Positions 47,859 to 56,580 of a DNA stretch of 64,000 nucleotides are shown here, in pieces; position 1 is the stretch's first letter, and each line of letters starts with the position of its first letter. The position numbers and the translations under genes are program-made. The notes beneath the pieces were generated by a model, which was not told the DNA's origin, did no database searches, and saw only the letters and a list, made by a program, of their open reading frames with translations. Origin of the DNA: Ruminococcaceae bacterium AM07-15 (GTDB lineage Bacteria; Bacillota; Clostridia; Oscillospirales; Butyricicoccaceae); the NCBI GenBank assembly GCA_003477405.1, contig QUDE01000005.1, forward strand, positions 1-64,000. Reading direction: 5' to 3'.

Positions 47859-48974
47859 ATGAGTCTGAAATACACCTGCCCCGGCTGCGGAACACCCTTG
47901 GGCTATGAAGGATTGTGCTGGAAATGCAAGTCCGAACAGGACCGCAGAGCTGCGCTGGCCTGGACGCCGGAACAAATTGCCGAAAAGCAAAAGAACCTTA
48001 TTCAGAACATCCAGCGGCTTGGTGATATGGAGGACCCGGAACTCAGCGATTTCTGGAAGTTGCTGGGCTATCAGGACGCCATTACCCCAGAGATCCAGCG
48101 TGCCGCACTGGCCGCAGAAGTATTTTACCCCTGCGAGCTCTACTACCACGCGCCGGAGGATGTGCGGGATGGACTGATTGCCATACTGCTGAAAACCGAA
48201 AGCGCCCACGAGGCTGGAAAGTTAATGAGCTGTCTTGCTATGCAAGGGGATGACAAGGCAATGGAGATTCTGCTGGAACTGGAACGAAATCCCCGGCCCT
48301 GGCGCAAGGGTCTCTATGTAGATCCATCCAGCTATGCGCAGATCGGCGGCTGGACCTTTGACAAGGAGGGCCAAAGAATTCAACTGGGCTTTGACACCTG
48401 CTATCCCATGATCAAGGAAACCACCGCCAAAGAATCTCCCGTCCGCATTGGCCGGGTACGGGAGGATACCTGCCCCCACTGTGGCGGGCACATGGTGGAT
48501 ATGCTGGTGCTGGACGGCCGGGATGAGCGGCTCCGGTTCCTGGGTCTGGATGGTATTCTGACCGCCACCTGCTGCCCCAGCTGCGTGGGATTCCTGAACG
48601 GCCCCGCCTTCAACCGGTTCACTCTGGACGGCGGCGTGGAGGTTTTCCCCTCTGAGCTCTTTGACGGGGCGGAAAAAACGGATTGCTATGTCAGCCCCGA
48701 GGAGTACCAGGCCCTCACCGAAAATCCCTTTGTGCTGGCTAGGACGCCTGTCCCCTTGTTTTACGGTGCAGCCTGCGAGGATGTGAACACCATCGGCGGC
48801 TTTGCCAACTGGGTGCAGGACGCGGAATATGCCACTTGCCCCCACTGCGGAAAGCCCATGAAGTATCTGGCCCAGATCCAGTGGGATACGGTACTTGACT
48901 GTACAGAAGGCACACTTTATATAGAGTTCTGCCCGGACTGTCAGATCGTGTCCATGCAGCACCAGCAGACCTAA
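47859..48974 (+). CDS. Zinc-ribbon protein heading the immunity array
   Basis: A 371-residue protein with several cysteine pairs: CPGCG and CWKC at the N-terminus, CPHCGGH near the middle, CPSC and CPHCGKPM with FCPDC at the end. The last 50 residues (FANWVQDAEYATCPHCGKPM) recall DUF1963/YwqG-like proteins, a group also seen in immunity clusters. ATG 47859 has AAAGGAGC upstream; an ATG at 47757 lies before the terminator hairpin and is not used. Function unknown. Confidence 0.7.
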   Translation: MSLKYTCPGCGTPLGYEGLCWKCKSEQDRRAALAWTPEQIAEKQKNLIQNIQRLGDMEDPELSDFWKLLGYQDAITPEIQRAALAAEVFYPCELYYHAPEDVRDGLIAILLKTESAHEAGKLMSCLAMQGDDKAMEILLELERNPRPWRKGLYVDPSSYAQIGGWTFDKEGQRIQLGFDTCYPMIKETTAKESPVRIGRVREDTCPHCGGHMVDMLVLDGRDERLRFLGLDGILTATCCPSCVGFLNGPAFNRFTLDGGVEVFPSELFDGAEKTDCYVSPEEYQALTENPFVLARTPVPLFYGAACEDVNTIGGFANWVQDAEYATCPHCGKPMKYLAQIQWDTVLDCTEGTLYIEFCPDCQIVSMQHQQT

Positions 48975-48988
48975 AAGGAGACCTTGCT

Positions 48989-50371
48989 ATGAGTTTGCCG
49001 AAGCGCGACGGCGTGCATGACCGCTACTATCTGATCCACAAGCCGGATACTTCTCCGGAGGTGCTGGCGGAAGCAGACCTCTGCCTTCAGGATGTGCTGA
49101 ACAGCACCGCCCGTGAAAATCACTCCGCCTACCCGACTGTGGTGCGAAATCATAATGGAACGCCGTTTCTCCCTGATCAGCTGCTGGAGCGATATCTGTC
49201 CAGGCTGCCGCTGAAGGAATTCCCCTGTGAGGATGCTGTTTCCCTCTGCGATGCTATGCGGCGGCTGGTAGGCTGGCAGGAGATCCGCTATGCGTTGGAG
49301 AAGTACATAGAAAAGCAGGTGCAGAAACGCTACTTCCTTGTGGGAGAGCGGGATGATGGCTTTACCGTCTTTCCGCCCTGCACAGTACTGCCGGAATTGC
49401 GTCCGGAAGATGTGGACGAAGGTCTGCTGCGCTTTGCCTGCTATGTGGCGGTCTGCCATACCGTCTACGGGCAGAGTTTTGAATCCCTCACCACCGAACA
49501 TTACCTTGATCTGGTTTCCCAGCTCCGCCCTGACATGGTAAAGAAACTGAAAAGGAGTGGCAGCGGCAAACTGCCGCCTGACATCCAAAAGCGGAAAACA
49601 AAGCACCTGACCTCCTCGGCCAACGATGCCTTTGCTGCTATCCGCATCACCGCCAGGGACTCCACGGAGGAGTGCTATGCTGAAATTCTGGACTACCTGT
49701 GTGCGGTGCTGGAGCAAGCGGAATTCCCCCGCAGTTACTCGGTGGAGTTCCGTGGGAAGGAAAAACTCTATCTGCCCATTCCCGGCTTACCCAAGAAGGG
49801 AGTCAATCAGCTCTTTGCCTGCGCTGTGCAGCACCCCAATCTGCATCCGGCTATAGAGCGATACGCTCGTCTGGCTATGCGGGAATATGAGTGGTACCAA
49901 AACCTCGCAGATGAAACCTGCGCAATGCCCGGCACCTTCGCTGTGTTCGCTCTGGGATTGGAGGGAGAACAATGGGCATCGCTGGTGGCGGAGTATCTGG
50001 ATCTCTGCGACGACGAGCACTCCTCCCTGCAAGGAAAATTCCTTCATGCCTTGATCCGGAAGTTTGGATTTCAACCATGGACGCTGGGGGTATTGGTGCG
50101 GGGCGCATTGTCTATGCAGTGGCTGGAGCCTGCCAGAGAATTCCGCAGCTTGATAGCCAATACAGAAAGCCTGGATGCACTATTGGCCGTCAAGCACCAC
50201 TTTTCCTCTTATCTCCTGCCGGAAGAAAACGAAGACCCAAAATTCCGGGCTATCGCTTGGCAGAGTCTGCTCTGGGCCATCTGGGGTTCGTCCTCCGAAA
50301 ACGGCGGCAGCAAGGTCATCAAGTCGGCGCCGAAGGAACTGAAAGAGAAATACCAGCAAGTATTTGCGTAA
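48989..50371 (+). CDS. DUF6138-like protein
   Basis: A 460-residue, mostly helical protein; no catalytic motif. It resembles DUF6138 proteins of Firmicutes, though I hold this assignment loosely. The segment YEWYQNLADETCAMPGTFAVFALGL is the most distinctive (quoted here in part as CAMPGTFAVFALGL). AAAGGAG precedes ATG 48989, 14 bases after the previous stop. It is in the same operon as the DUF2262 gene that follows. A role as immunity protein is inferred from the neighbourhood. Confidence 0.6.
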   Translation: MSLPKRDGVHDRYYLIHKPDTSPEVLAEADLCLQDVLNSTARENHSAYPTVVRNHNGTPFLPDQLLERYLSRLPLKEFPCEDAVSLCDAMRRLVGWQEIRYALEKYIEKQVQKRYFLVGERDDGFTVFPPCTVLPELRPEDVDEGLLRFACYVAVCHTVYGQSFESLTTEHYLDLVSQLRPDMVKKLKRSGSGKLPPDIQKRKTKHLTSSANDAFAAIRITARDSTEECYAEILDYLCAVLEQAEFPRSYSVEFRGKEKLYLPIPGLPKKGVNQLFACAVQHPNLHPAIERYARLAMREYEWYQNLADETCAMPGTFAVFALGLEGEQWASLVAEYLDLCDDEHSSLQGKFLHALIRKFGFQPWTLGVLVRGALSMQWLEPAREFRSLIANTESLDALLAVKHHFSSYLLPEENEDPKFRAIAWQSLLWAIWGSSSENGGSKVIKSAPKELKEKYQQVFA

Positions 50372-50381
50372 GGAGAACGCC

Positions 50382-51224
50382 ATGAAAAAGAGAACGGTCA
50401 AGGACTTTATTGACCTGTACGCCCCGGAAGATGAAGAAAAACTGGTACTGATTCAGGACGGTATCAGCGCGGACAAAACCTTTCTGGATACCTTCTGGGC
50501 GGCGCATACCCATGCCCTCGCCATGGCAGATGTCCAGACTGGACAAGTGATTTCCGGCCGATGCTACCTGAGCTGGCCGTTGACGGACAAGGAACGGGAT
50601 ACCGGCGACTATTCCAAAAGGTTTTCCAAAGGCCAGATCTACCGGATCAAAGCCCGCGGCTGGAAAGGTGATGCCCTCAGCGAACCTCAGTGGTATGTCA
50701 TGGAAGTACTGGAGAAAGGCGTACCCTGTTCGGCACTGGAGGAGATTTGGGCGGAATACACAAAGCCTATTCTCCTGGAAGATGAAATGCTAGGGACCCT
50801 CACGCTGGATCGTGAGATGAGCACATTCGATGGAACCTGCAAATGGATGGGAAAAGAAGTCCGGATCTCGTTGGATGTGGAGATCGAAAAGAAAGCCTCC
50901 TGGACCCGCGTCACCAATGTGATGAAGAAACTGCTGACAGATCAGGAAGCCTGGGACAAATCCCTGCGGGCGATGGCTGCCCAGAAGCTCACTGCCCGGG
51001 CCAACGAATGGCTGGCGGACAATGACCAGACTGACCGGGAAGCAGAGAAAGACCCCATCACCGAGGATGAGTTTGCCCGACGCATCCTACTCACCGACTT
51101 TACAGTATCTCCCGGCGGCCATTTTACCGCCTGGTATGACGATGATGATATGTTCTGGGGCCATGTGGTCACTGTGGACGGGACACTGAAAAAAGGCCCT
51201 GTTGACGCTGATATACAAGGATAA
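50382..51224 (+). CDS. DUF2262 protein, copy 1
   Basis: A 280-residue protein. The C-terminal half matches DUF2262 (LGTLTLDREMSTFDGTCKW, SWTRVTNVMKKLL, a final VTVDGTLKKG), a family predicted to contain immunity proteins. The N-terminal half has a domain with WPLTDKERDTGDYSKRF. It is a clear paralogue of the gene at 54857-55696 along the whole length. ATG 50382 has AAGGAG upstream. Confidence 0.8.
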   Translation: MKKRTVKDFIDLYAPEDEEKLVLIQDGISADKTFLDTFWAAHTHALAMADVQTGQVISGRCYLSWPLTDKERDTGDYSKRFSKGQIYRIKARGWKGDALSEPQWYVMEVLEKGVPCSALEEIWAEYTKPILLEDEMLGTLTLDREMSTFDGTCKWMGKEVRISLDVEIEKKASWTRVTNVMKKLLTDQEAWDKSLRAMAAQKLTARANEWLADNDQTDREAEKDPITEDEFARRILLTDFTVSPGGHFTAWYDDDDMFWGHVVTVDGTLKKGPVDADIQG

Positions 51225-51242
51225 GGCGAGGAGGAAACCTGA

Positions 51243-51368
51243 ATGAACAGCGAGCAGATCACAGCTTTTTTACAGGAACATTGGAACTGGGTGACCCTGA
51301 TCATTGGCGCTGTTCTGCTGATTGGGTCGATCATGAACTGGAACTGGCTCTGCGACCCCACCGGCTGA
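51243..51368 (+). CDS. Short Imm17-like membrane protein
   Basis: A 41-residue protein with one membrane helix and the end NWNWLCDPTG, which resembles the first half of Imm17 immunity proteins (usually about 60-75 residues with two helices). Here TGA comes just after the first helix, so it is shortened. ATG 51243 follows GAGGAGG. The next start overlaps its stop (TGATG). Confidence 0.6.
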   Translation: MNSEQITAFLQEHWNWVTLIIGAVLLIGSIMNWNWLCDPTG

Positions 51369-51544
51369 TGGAAAAGCTCAACTGGTTTTTCCACCAAGAG
51401 ATGCACTACCTGGATCGGGAAACGGCAGAAAAGACCGCGCGGGAGTGTTACCCGGAGATTCGGAATTTTACATACGACATTTTATGGAACGACCTGCCCA
51501 AAGAGGTCCAGGAGCAGCTCATGGACGAGGAGGAATCCCTGTGA
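51368..51544 (+). CDS. Small acidic protein in the immunity array
   Basis: A 58-residue protein coupled to the previous gene by a TGATG overlap. It is helical with many aromatic and acidic residues (EKLNWFFHQEMHYLDRET) and ends MDEEESL. No separate ribosome site is visible, so it should depend on translation of the preceding frame. Family not recognised. Confidence 0.55.
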   Translation: MEKLNWFFHQEMHYLDRETAEKTARECYPEIRNFTYDILWNDLPKEVQEQLMDEEESL

Positions 51545-51936
51545 GTACACTGATTTGCTCTTTTGATGGCCTGCACGACAACAGAATCCTGCGCTACTGC
51601 GCTGACTTTGAAGCCCACACCCTGCACATGGATACCCAGACCGAGGGCGGAGAGAAAGTATCCGTTCGCTTTACCGGCCTGCTGGCCCACTGGTTTGAAA
51701 ATGTGGTCCAGGACAACATCCTCTTCGGCATGGATGAGATCACCGTGGACGGGTTTTTCCAGCAGTACGAAGACCTGCTGGGCGGGACCATCTCTTATGG
51801 CTTTCCCGCCTGCTGCAGCATCGAGGAACTGCGGGAGCGCATGGATCGGGAGCACATCCGGGTATTTGTCATCAACTCTTCCCTTGGGCTATGCGGATTT
51901 GTACTGGCTCAGGAGGTGAAACTGCAATGTCTATAA
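51541..51936 (+). CDS. Unassigned immunity-array protein
   Basis: A 131-residue protein. GTG 51541 overlaps the preceding stop (GTGA) and follows GAGGAGG. It begins STLICSFDGLHDNRIL and has a beta-rich first half, then a helix-rich end. No family recognised. The close packing suggests coexpression with the genes on both sides. A toxin-binding role is inferred only from the neighbourhood. Confidence 0.62.
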   Translation: MSTLICSFDGLHDNRILRYCADFEAHTLHMDTQTEGGEKVSVRFTGLLAHWFENVVQDNILFGMDEITVDGFFQQYEDLLGGTISYGFPACCSIEELRERMDREHIRVFVINSSLGLCGFVLAQEVKLQCL

Positions 51937-52514
51937 CTGCCTATAAAGTGGAAGCCGTCGGTCATGACCGAACCGGCGATGACTATGGCTATGTAAATAT
52001 CATGTACCGCTATGGCAACAAGAAGTCCTGTCCCCGGCCAGATCAATGTGAAAAGATGGAGGTCATGTGGGCGGACGAGAGCGTCTATGGGCCGCCTGCT
52101 CCTGGCAGCAAGGTGGGTGACTTTATACAGACATGGCTGATGGGCTCCTGGGACTGCAGAGTATTTACCCACCGGGAGATTGCCCAGCGGCTCATGGATA
52201 CCTTCACCGGTCTGAAGATCAAGGAACTGGCGTGGTTTGAGAACCCCAGAGAAAAGACTCTGAAAAATGGCAAACCGCGTGCGCGCCGGGCCAAGTGGCT
52301 GCCGGACCGGGAGGTGGATCTGGTCTACCTCTATTCCGACCGCTATCTTGACGCCAGAAATCCCTCTCCCGCCGGAACCGACTTCTTCACCGTCACAAGG
52401 ATGGATGCCTGGGGCGTGAGCACCTGGTTCATGTGTACCCCAGAAGCCGCCGAGAAGCTGATCGCCATGAATTACGACAATCTGGCCATCAAGAAGACCA
52501 CCATTGTGGGATAG
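51927..52514 (+). CDS. Unassigned immunity-array protein
   Basis: A 195-residue protein starting inside the end of the previous gene; ATG 51927 follows AGGAGGTG. It has many aromatic residues and a basic middle (GKPRARRAKWL), and ends with VSTWFMCTPEAAEKL. No family recognised. Confidence 0.62.
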   Translation: MSITAYKVEAVGHDRTGDDYGYVNIMYRYGNKKSCPRPDQCEKMEVMWADESVYGPPAPGSKVGDFIQTWLMGSWDCRVFTHREIAQRLMDTFTGLKIKELAWFENPREKTLKNGKPRARRAKWLPDREVDLVYLYSDRYLDARNPSPAGTDFFTVTRMDAWGVSTWFMCTPEAAEKLIAMNYDNLAIKKTTIVG

Positions 52515-52530
52515 AGAAAGTAGGTGCCTT

Positions 52531-53610
52531 ATGTACCAAATTGCATATATTGGCCGCTGGGAGGTCCTCCCGGAAACGGCTGCCGCCATCTGTGACCATA
52601 ACACTCCCAAGCTGGAGGAGCTGCTTCAAGGCGGTCTGGATTTAGATGTTCCCATCCAGCTCAGCGAATACATCAAGCTGATGCCATTGGAGATTGCGGT
52701 TTTTCGGAATGATGTGCCCATGATCCACTTCCTACTGGAGCATGGAGCTGATCCCGGTCTGGCAGAGGAACAGCCCCTACTGCTCACCGCTGCCCGCTGT
52801 TGTGGGCCGGAGGTGGTGGCGCTCTTTGCTGGACAGGCCGCCAAACTCAGCCCGAAGCAGAAAGAGCGGGCCTTCCAGGAAGTGCGCTGGGGGCAGCGAG
52901 CGGAGAATATCCCGGTGCTGGAGCAAGCCGGGATCACAGTGGACAAGTTTGGCGGCGAGGCATTCCGGGCGGCTGTGTCCGATGGACAGGCCGAGCTTGT
53001 CAAACTGCTGTTGGAAAAAGGGGCGGATATCAATTACCACAAGCCGGACATGGTGTTCCCTTACGCCTCCACCCCTGTCACCGAGGCCGCCCGCTCCAAC
53101 AATTTCTCCATGGTGCGCTGGCTGGTGGAACAGGGAGCGGATATCACCCTTGTTGACAAATACGGTGACCGTCCCTACAGTGTGGCAGTTCAAAACAAGA
53201 ATCAGGAGATGGCCGACTACCTGAAGGCGCTGGAGCCGGAGGAATGGCACAATGAGCAGGAGAAACTCCGGCAGCTCATGCCCTACAAGCTGCCTGCCAA
53301 GCTGGTGGAATACTTGAAGACTGGCCCCCTGCGGCTGGAGTTCCCGGATCAGGAATGGGTGAAGTGGGCGGAGCTCTACTCCTTCATGGATGTGCAGGAG
53401 ATGACCTGGAAACGGAAGAAGCTGCTCTCTCTGATGGTGCAGATGGACAACTACAGTGGCTTCTTGCTGCTGTGGAGCCCCAGGGACAAAAAGCTGTGGT
53501 ATCTGGATATCGAGCATGAGGAATTCCACCCTCTGGCCAAATGGGATGACTTCATCGCAGATCCCGGCCGGTATCTGAACGGGATGATCGAGGGCGAGTT
53601 TGAGGAGTAA
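52531..53610 (+). CDS. Ankyrin-repeat protein with SMI1-like end
   Basis: A 359-residue protein. Residues about 25-230 contain ankyrin repeats (PLEIAVFRNDVPMIHFLLEHGADPG, given in part; ELVKLLLEKGADINYH; MVRWLVEQGADI). The C-terminal 110 residues look like a SMI1/KNR4-type (SUKH-like) domain (WSPRDKKLWYLDIEHEEFHP). Both are common immunity folds; their fusion would allow broad toxin binding. ATG 52531 has a weak GTAGGTG site. Confidence 0.78.
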   Translation: MYQIAYIGRWEVLPETAAAICDHNTPKLEELLQGGLDLDVPIQLSEYIKLMPLEIAVFRNDVPMIHFLLEHGADPGLAEEQPLLLTAARCCGPEVVALFAGQAAKLSPKQKERAFQEVRWGQRAENIPVLEQAGITVDKFGGEAFRAAVSDGQAELVKLLLEKGADINYHKPDMVFPYASTPVTEAARSNNFSMVRWLVEQGADITLVDKYGDRPYSVAVQNKNQEMADYLKALEPEEWHNEQEKLRQLMPYKLPAKLVEYLKTGPLRLEFPDQEWVKWAELYSFMDVQEMTWKRKKLLSLMVQMDNYSGFLLLWSPRDKKLWYLDIEHEEFHPLAKWDDFIADPGRYLNGMIEGEFEE

Positions 53611-53614
53611 AGCC

Positions 53615-54235
53615 ATGACATCAATAGACTTTCTGAACAAGGTACATAAAAGCCTGGACTCGCAGGAATATAACCTCTCTTATTCTCCGGCCAAGTCCAA
53701 GAATTATATGCTGTACTGCAATGGCAACTTTATCGGCGGCCTGTTCGATGAGGAACTGTGCTTTGTCTACGCCGACAGTGTGAGTGAACTGTTGGGGAAG
53801 CCGGAACCCGTCTATCGCGGCTACTCCAGCACCGCCCAGCACAGGATGCTGGTGATCCCGGAGGAACACTGGGCGAAGGCGCTGAAACTGCTCTATGCCG
53901 AAAAATTTGACTGGAGCCGTTTGGTGTACGACATCACCTACACCAGCATTGGCGCGGCTGTGGTGGAAGACTTCTACGACGAGAATGTGGTGTTTCTGCT
54001 CTTTTGCTTTGAAAAGGAACTGCTGAAAAAGAACCCCCTGGACCGGCAGGGCCGTATCCTGCGGATGGTCTATCTCAATCAGGATCTGACAACAGCGGGC
54101 AAAGTTCTATTCCCTAGACTGATGCAAAAGTTCCTTGTTTTTACAGACCGAGGCGGGAAAAGCAGTCTGGAAACCATGCTCAAACGGTGGTACACCGCTC
54201 TGGAGAAGGAGTACCTCAGCCATACAGCGGGATAA
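53615..54235 (+). CDS. TfoX-N-like immunity-array protein
   Basis: A 206-residue protein. Residues 10-100 (YMLYCNGNFIGGLFDEELCF, MLVIPEEHW) resemble the N-terminal domain of TfoX proteins, but the DNA-uptake regulator itself is not implied. The rest is helical and unassigned. GAGGAG overlaps the previous stop and precedes ATG 53615. Likely a binding module reused in immunity; moderate confidence. Confidence 0.6.
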   Translation: MTSIDFLNKVHKSLDSQEYNLSYSPAKSKNYMLYCNGNFIGGLFDEELCFVYADSVSELLGKPEPVYRGYSSTAQHRMLVIPEEHWAKALKLLYAEKFDWSRLVYDITYTSIGAAVVEDFYDENVVFLLFCFEKELLKKNPLDRQGRILRMVYLNQDLTTAGKVLFPRLMQKFLVFTDRGGKSSLETMLKRWYTALEKEYLSHTAG

Positions 54236-54248
54236 GGAGGACAACAAC

Positions 54249-54842
54249 ATGACAGAAGAAAACAGAACCTATATCACTAATTTGCAACTCTCCGATGTCC
54301 CGTGGCATCGTCTCACCACCCCCTATGGCCGGGGAACAGATTTTCCCGCTCACCTGACTGTGTTGGAGCAGATGCGTGATTTGGCATCCGTCAAAGAGTC
54401 CCTCTACGAGCTCACCACCAACATGGAGCACCAGAGTACCCTTTGGCACGCCACCCCCTTTGGCATGGTGTTCCTGAGCCGAATTCTGGAGAAGGCCCTC
54501 GCAGACAGCGGGCAGAACCCTGCAGCCCATTTCCTGGCCGGGGAGCTGCTGGACTTCTTCTCCTGCATCCTCCAGTGCTTCCACGATGGAGACGAGATGG
54601 AACACGCCTCTCCCCTCCCCTGCTTCTCCGATCTGCTGAAGGAAGAATACCTGTGGTCGGAGGAATACGACGAGGAAGAAGATGAACTCCGCTGGGAGGA
54701 TGGGGATGTGTTTCCTGATGAACTTTTTTACAGCTTTTATTACTATTCCTGGCAGGCAGTTCTGGCCTATCGAGGGATACTGGAGCGGGAAGTTTCCACA
54801 GAGTTTGGTCCCAAGGTCACGGCAGTTCTGGCTGAGCTGTAA
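54249..54842 (+). CDS. Unassigned helical immunity-array protein
   Basis: A 197-residue, mainly helical protein with an acidic stretch (YDEEEDELRWEDGD). No family recognised. ATG 54249 follows AAGGAGG. It stands between the TfoX-like gene and DUF2262 copy 2, with gaps of about 14 bases on both sides, so it belongs to the same transcript. Confidence 0.6.
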   Translation: MTEENRTYITNLQLSDVPWHRLTTPYGRGTDFPAHLTVLEQMRDLASVKESLYELTTNMEHQSTLWHATPFGMVFLSRILEKALADSGQNPAAHFLAGELLDFFSCILQCFHDGDEMEHASPLPCFSDLLKEEYLWSEEYDEEEDELRWEDGDVFPDELFYSFYYYSWQAVLAYRGILEREVSTEFGPKVTAVLAEL

Positions 54843-54856
54843 AGGAGGCTACATCC

Positions 54857-55696
54857 ATGTTTGAAGAATTCTATGAGATGTATGAGCCCGAGGAGCAGGA
54901 AGTGGTCGCTCTGATCAATCGCTGCATTGGGGGCGGATTTAACTGGAAAGGCAACTTTTGGGGAATGACCGCCCTAACACTGGGTATCATGTTCTGTGAC
55001 ACCGGCAAGGTCAGCACCAAAGAGGAGCGACTGGATTGGCCGGTCACCGAGAAGGAACGCAATAGCGACAAGGGCTGGGGTCGCTTTGGCAAGGAGCAGA
55101 TCTGCCGCCTGAAGATCCGCCGGATGAAAGAAGAACGGGCAAAAGATCTGGTGGTGCGCCCCTGGTGTATCTCCGAGATAGTCAATGCCCATGAGGACTG
55201 CCCGGAACTTCAGGCCGTTCTGGACGAGTACCACAAGCCGGTGGTGATCCAGGACCAGGTGCTGGGAGAACTGACACTGGACAAGGACTATGATACCTTC
55301 GAGGGCGAAATCCAGTGGTGCGGAAAGGATGTGAGCCTTTCTCTGGAGGTCAATGCTGAGAGCAAGCCCTCCTGGACCCGTGCCCGCAGCGCCGCCAAGA
55401 AGCTGCTCCGTGACTGTGAAACCTGGGACAAAGCCATGCGGGAGCTTGCAGCAAAGAACCTGACCGAACTGGCTAACAACTGGCTTTCCCAGGATGAGGA
55501 AAACCCCCGCGATCCGGAAACAGACCCCATCACAGAGGAAGAACTTACCCGGCGGATCAGCATGACGAGCCTGTCCGTCACCTCCGGCGGCAGCTTCACC
55601 GCCTGGTTTGACTGCGATGAGATGTTCACCGACCATGCGGTAACAGTCTACGGTTCCTTGAAAAAGGGCCTCAAAACTGCCAACATTGAGGGGTAA
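54857..55696 (+). CDS. DUF2262 protein, copy 2
   Basis: A 279-residue paralogue of 50382-51224. Matching segments include WPVTEKERNSDKGWGRF, LGELTLDKDYDTFEG, SWTRARSAAKKLL, DPITEEELTRRI and GSLKKG. The duplicate is about 3.6 kb from the first copy with six genes between them. Diverged paralogues in one array are typical of immunity loci that recognise variable toxins. Confidence 0.8.
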   Translation: MFEEFYEMYEPEEQEVVALINRCIGGGFNWKGNFWGMTALTLGIMFCDTGKVSTKEERLDWPVTEKERNSDKGWGRFGKEQICRLKIRRMKEERAKDLVVRPWCISEIVNAHEDCPELQAVLDEYHKPVVIQDQVLGELTLDKDYDTFEGEIQWCGKDVSLSLEVNAESKPSWTRARSAAKKLLRDCETWDKAMRELAAKNLTELANNWLSQDEENPRDPETDPITEEELTRRISMTSLSVTSGGSFTAWFDCDEMFTDHAVTVYGSLKKGLKTANIEG

Positions 55697-55708
55697 GGAG
55701 ACGCAGAG

Positions 55709-56212
55709 ATGAAGCTGAACTGTAAACGCATTGATTTTACATATACCCCCGGCGAGGAAATCTTCAACTTTCCCGAGGAATCGGGACTGCCCTTTCTCTT
55801 CGATGTAGAGGAAGAGCTGACTGCTGATCCTGCTGCCATGGATGCGGTGGGAGGAATGCTGGATGAGGCGGAGAAATTGGCGGAAAAGGCCAAAGCCGCC
55901 ATCAAAGTGGCGCTGGCGGACGAGGACAGCCGCTATCATAGCGTTGTGATATTTTTCATGAAGTTCCACCGGGACGATGTAGGACCGGATATTGCGGCGG
56001 AACTTTTTCCGGGAACCGACCCATTCAAGCTGTCCTTTGCCGAGATGGTGGACTTTTTGAAGCTCAAGCGGTTCGGCAGTCTGGTGGATAGCGAGATGAA
56101 TCAACAAGTTTTCATTCTGGATCTCTCCTTCAACCCGGAGATCACCGACGAGCTAATGGTGATCTACTTCGATTTGAACAAGAAGATTCTCTGTATCACC
56201 CATGAGAGTTGA
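55709..56212 (+). CDS. DUF2004-like immunity-array protein
   Basis: A 167-residue protein with an acidic start, a helical middle (DEAEKLAEKAKAAIKVAL) and a beta-rich end (FILDLSFNPEITDELMVIYF, 20 residues). It is reminiscent of DUF2004/DUF6985-type immunity proteins, but I cannot be certain. GGAG precedes ATG 55709. Confidence 0.58.
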   Translation: MKLNCKRIDFTYTPGEEIFNFPEESGLPFLFDVEEELTADPAAMDAVGGMLDEAEKLAEKAKAAIKVALADEDSRYHSVVIFFMKFHRDDVGPDIAAELFPGTDPFKLSFAEMVDFLKLKRFGSLVDSEMNQQVFILDLSFNPEITDELMVIYFDLNKKILCITHES

Positions 56213-56248
56213 GCATGACTGACATATGCGAAGAAAGGAACAATCCCT

Positions 56249-56575
56249 ATGAAAGCATTTGACCCGGATTACAAACTGCTGGACGAAATGTACCAGGATG
56301 ATTATTACCCTGATTTTCTGGTGGAGAAGGTAAAAAACGAACTCCAGAAGGTCATCGACCTGCTGGAAAGCGGCGAAACCGACATTGAAGTAGTGCAGGA
56401 GACGCTGGACGAGGCGGTCTGCGGCATCAATGATCTCCAGGAGGAGTTTGACGAGAACGACAGCGAGATCGAAACGGTGGCCCGGGATTGCATCGGCGTT
56501 ACCGTGGCCTATATTCTGGAGTGGTTCAATATCCCCATTGACATCGAGGAAGCCATCCGGGAAAGAGACTGGTGA
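56249..56575 (+). CDS. DUF5713 family protein
   Basis: A 108-residue protein matching DUF5713 well: MYQDDYYPDFLVEKVKNEL, INDLQEEFDENDSEIETVAR and the end AIRERDW. DUF5713 is a small helical family of unknown function often found in immunity arrays. ATG 56249 has AAAGGAAC upstream. Its stop overlaps a possible GTG start of the next gene. Confidence 0.82.
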   Translation: MKAFDPDYKLLDEMYQDDYYPDFLVEKVKNELQKVIDLLESGETDIEVVQETLDEAVCGINDLQEEFDENDSEIETVARDCIGVTVAYILEWFNIPIDIEEAIRERDW

Positions 56576-56580
56576 ACCTC

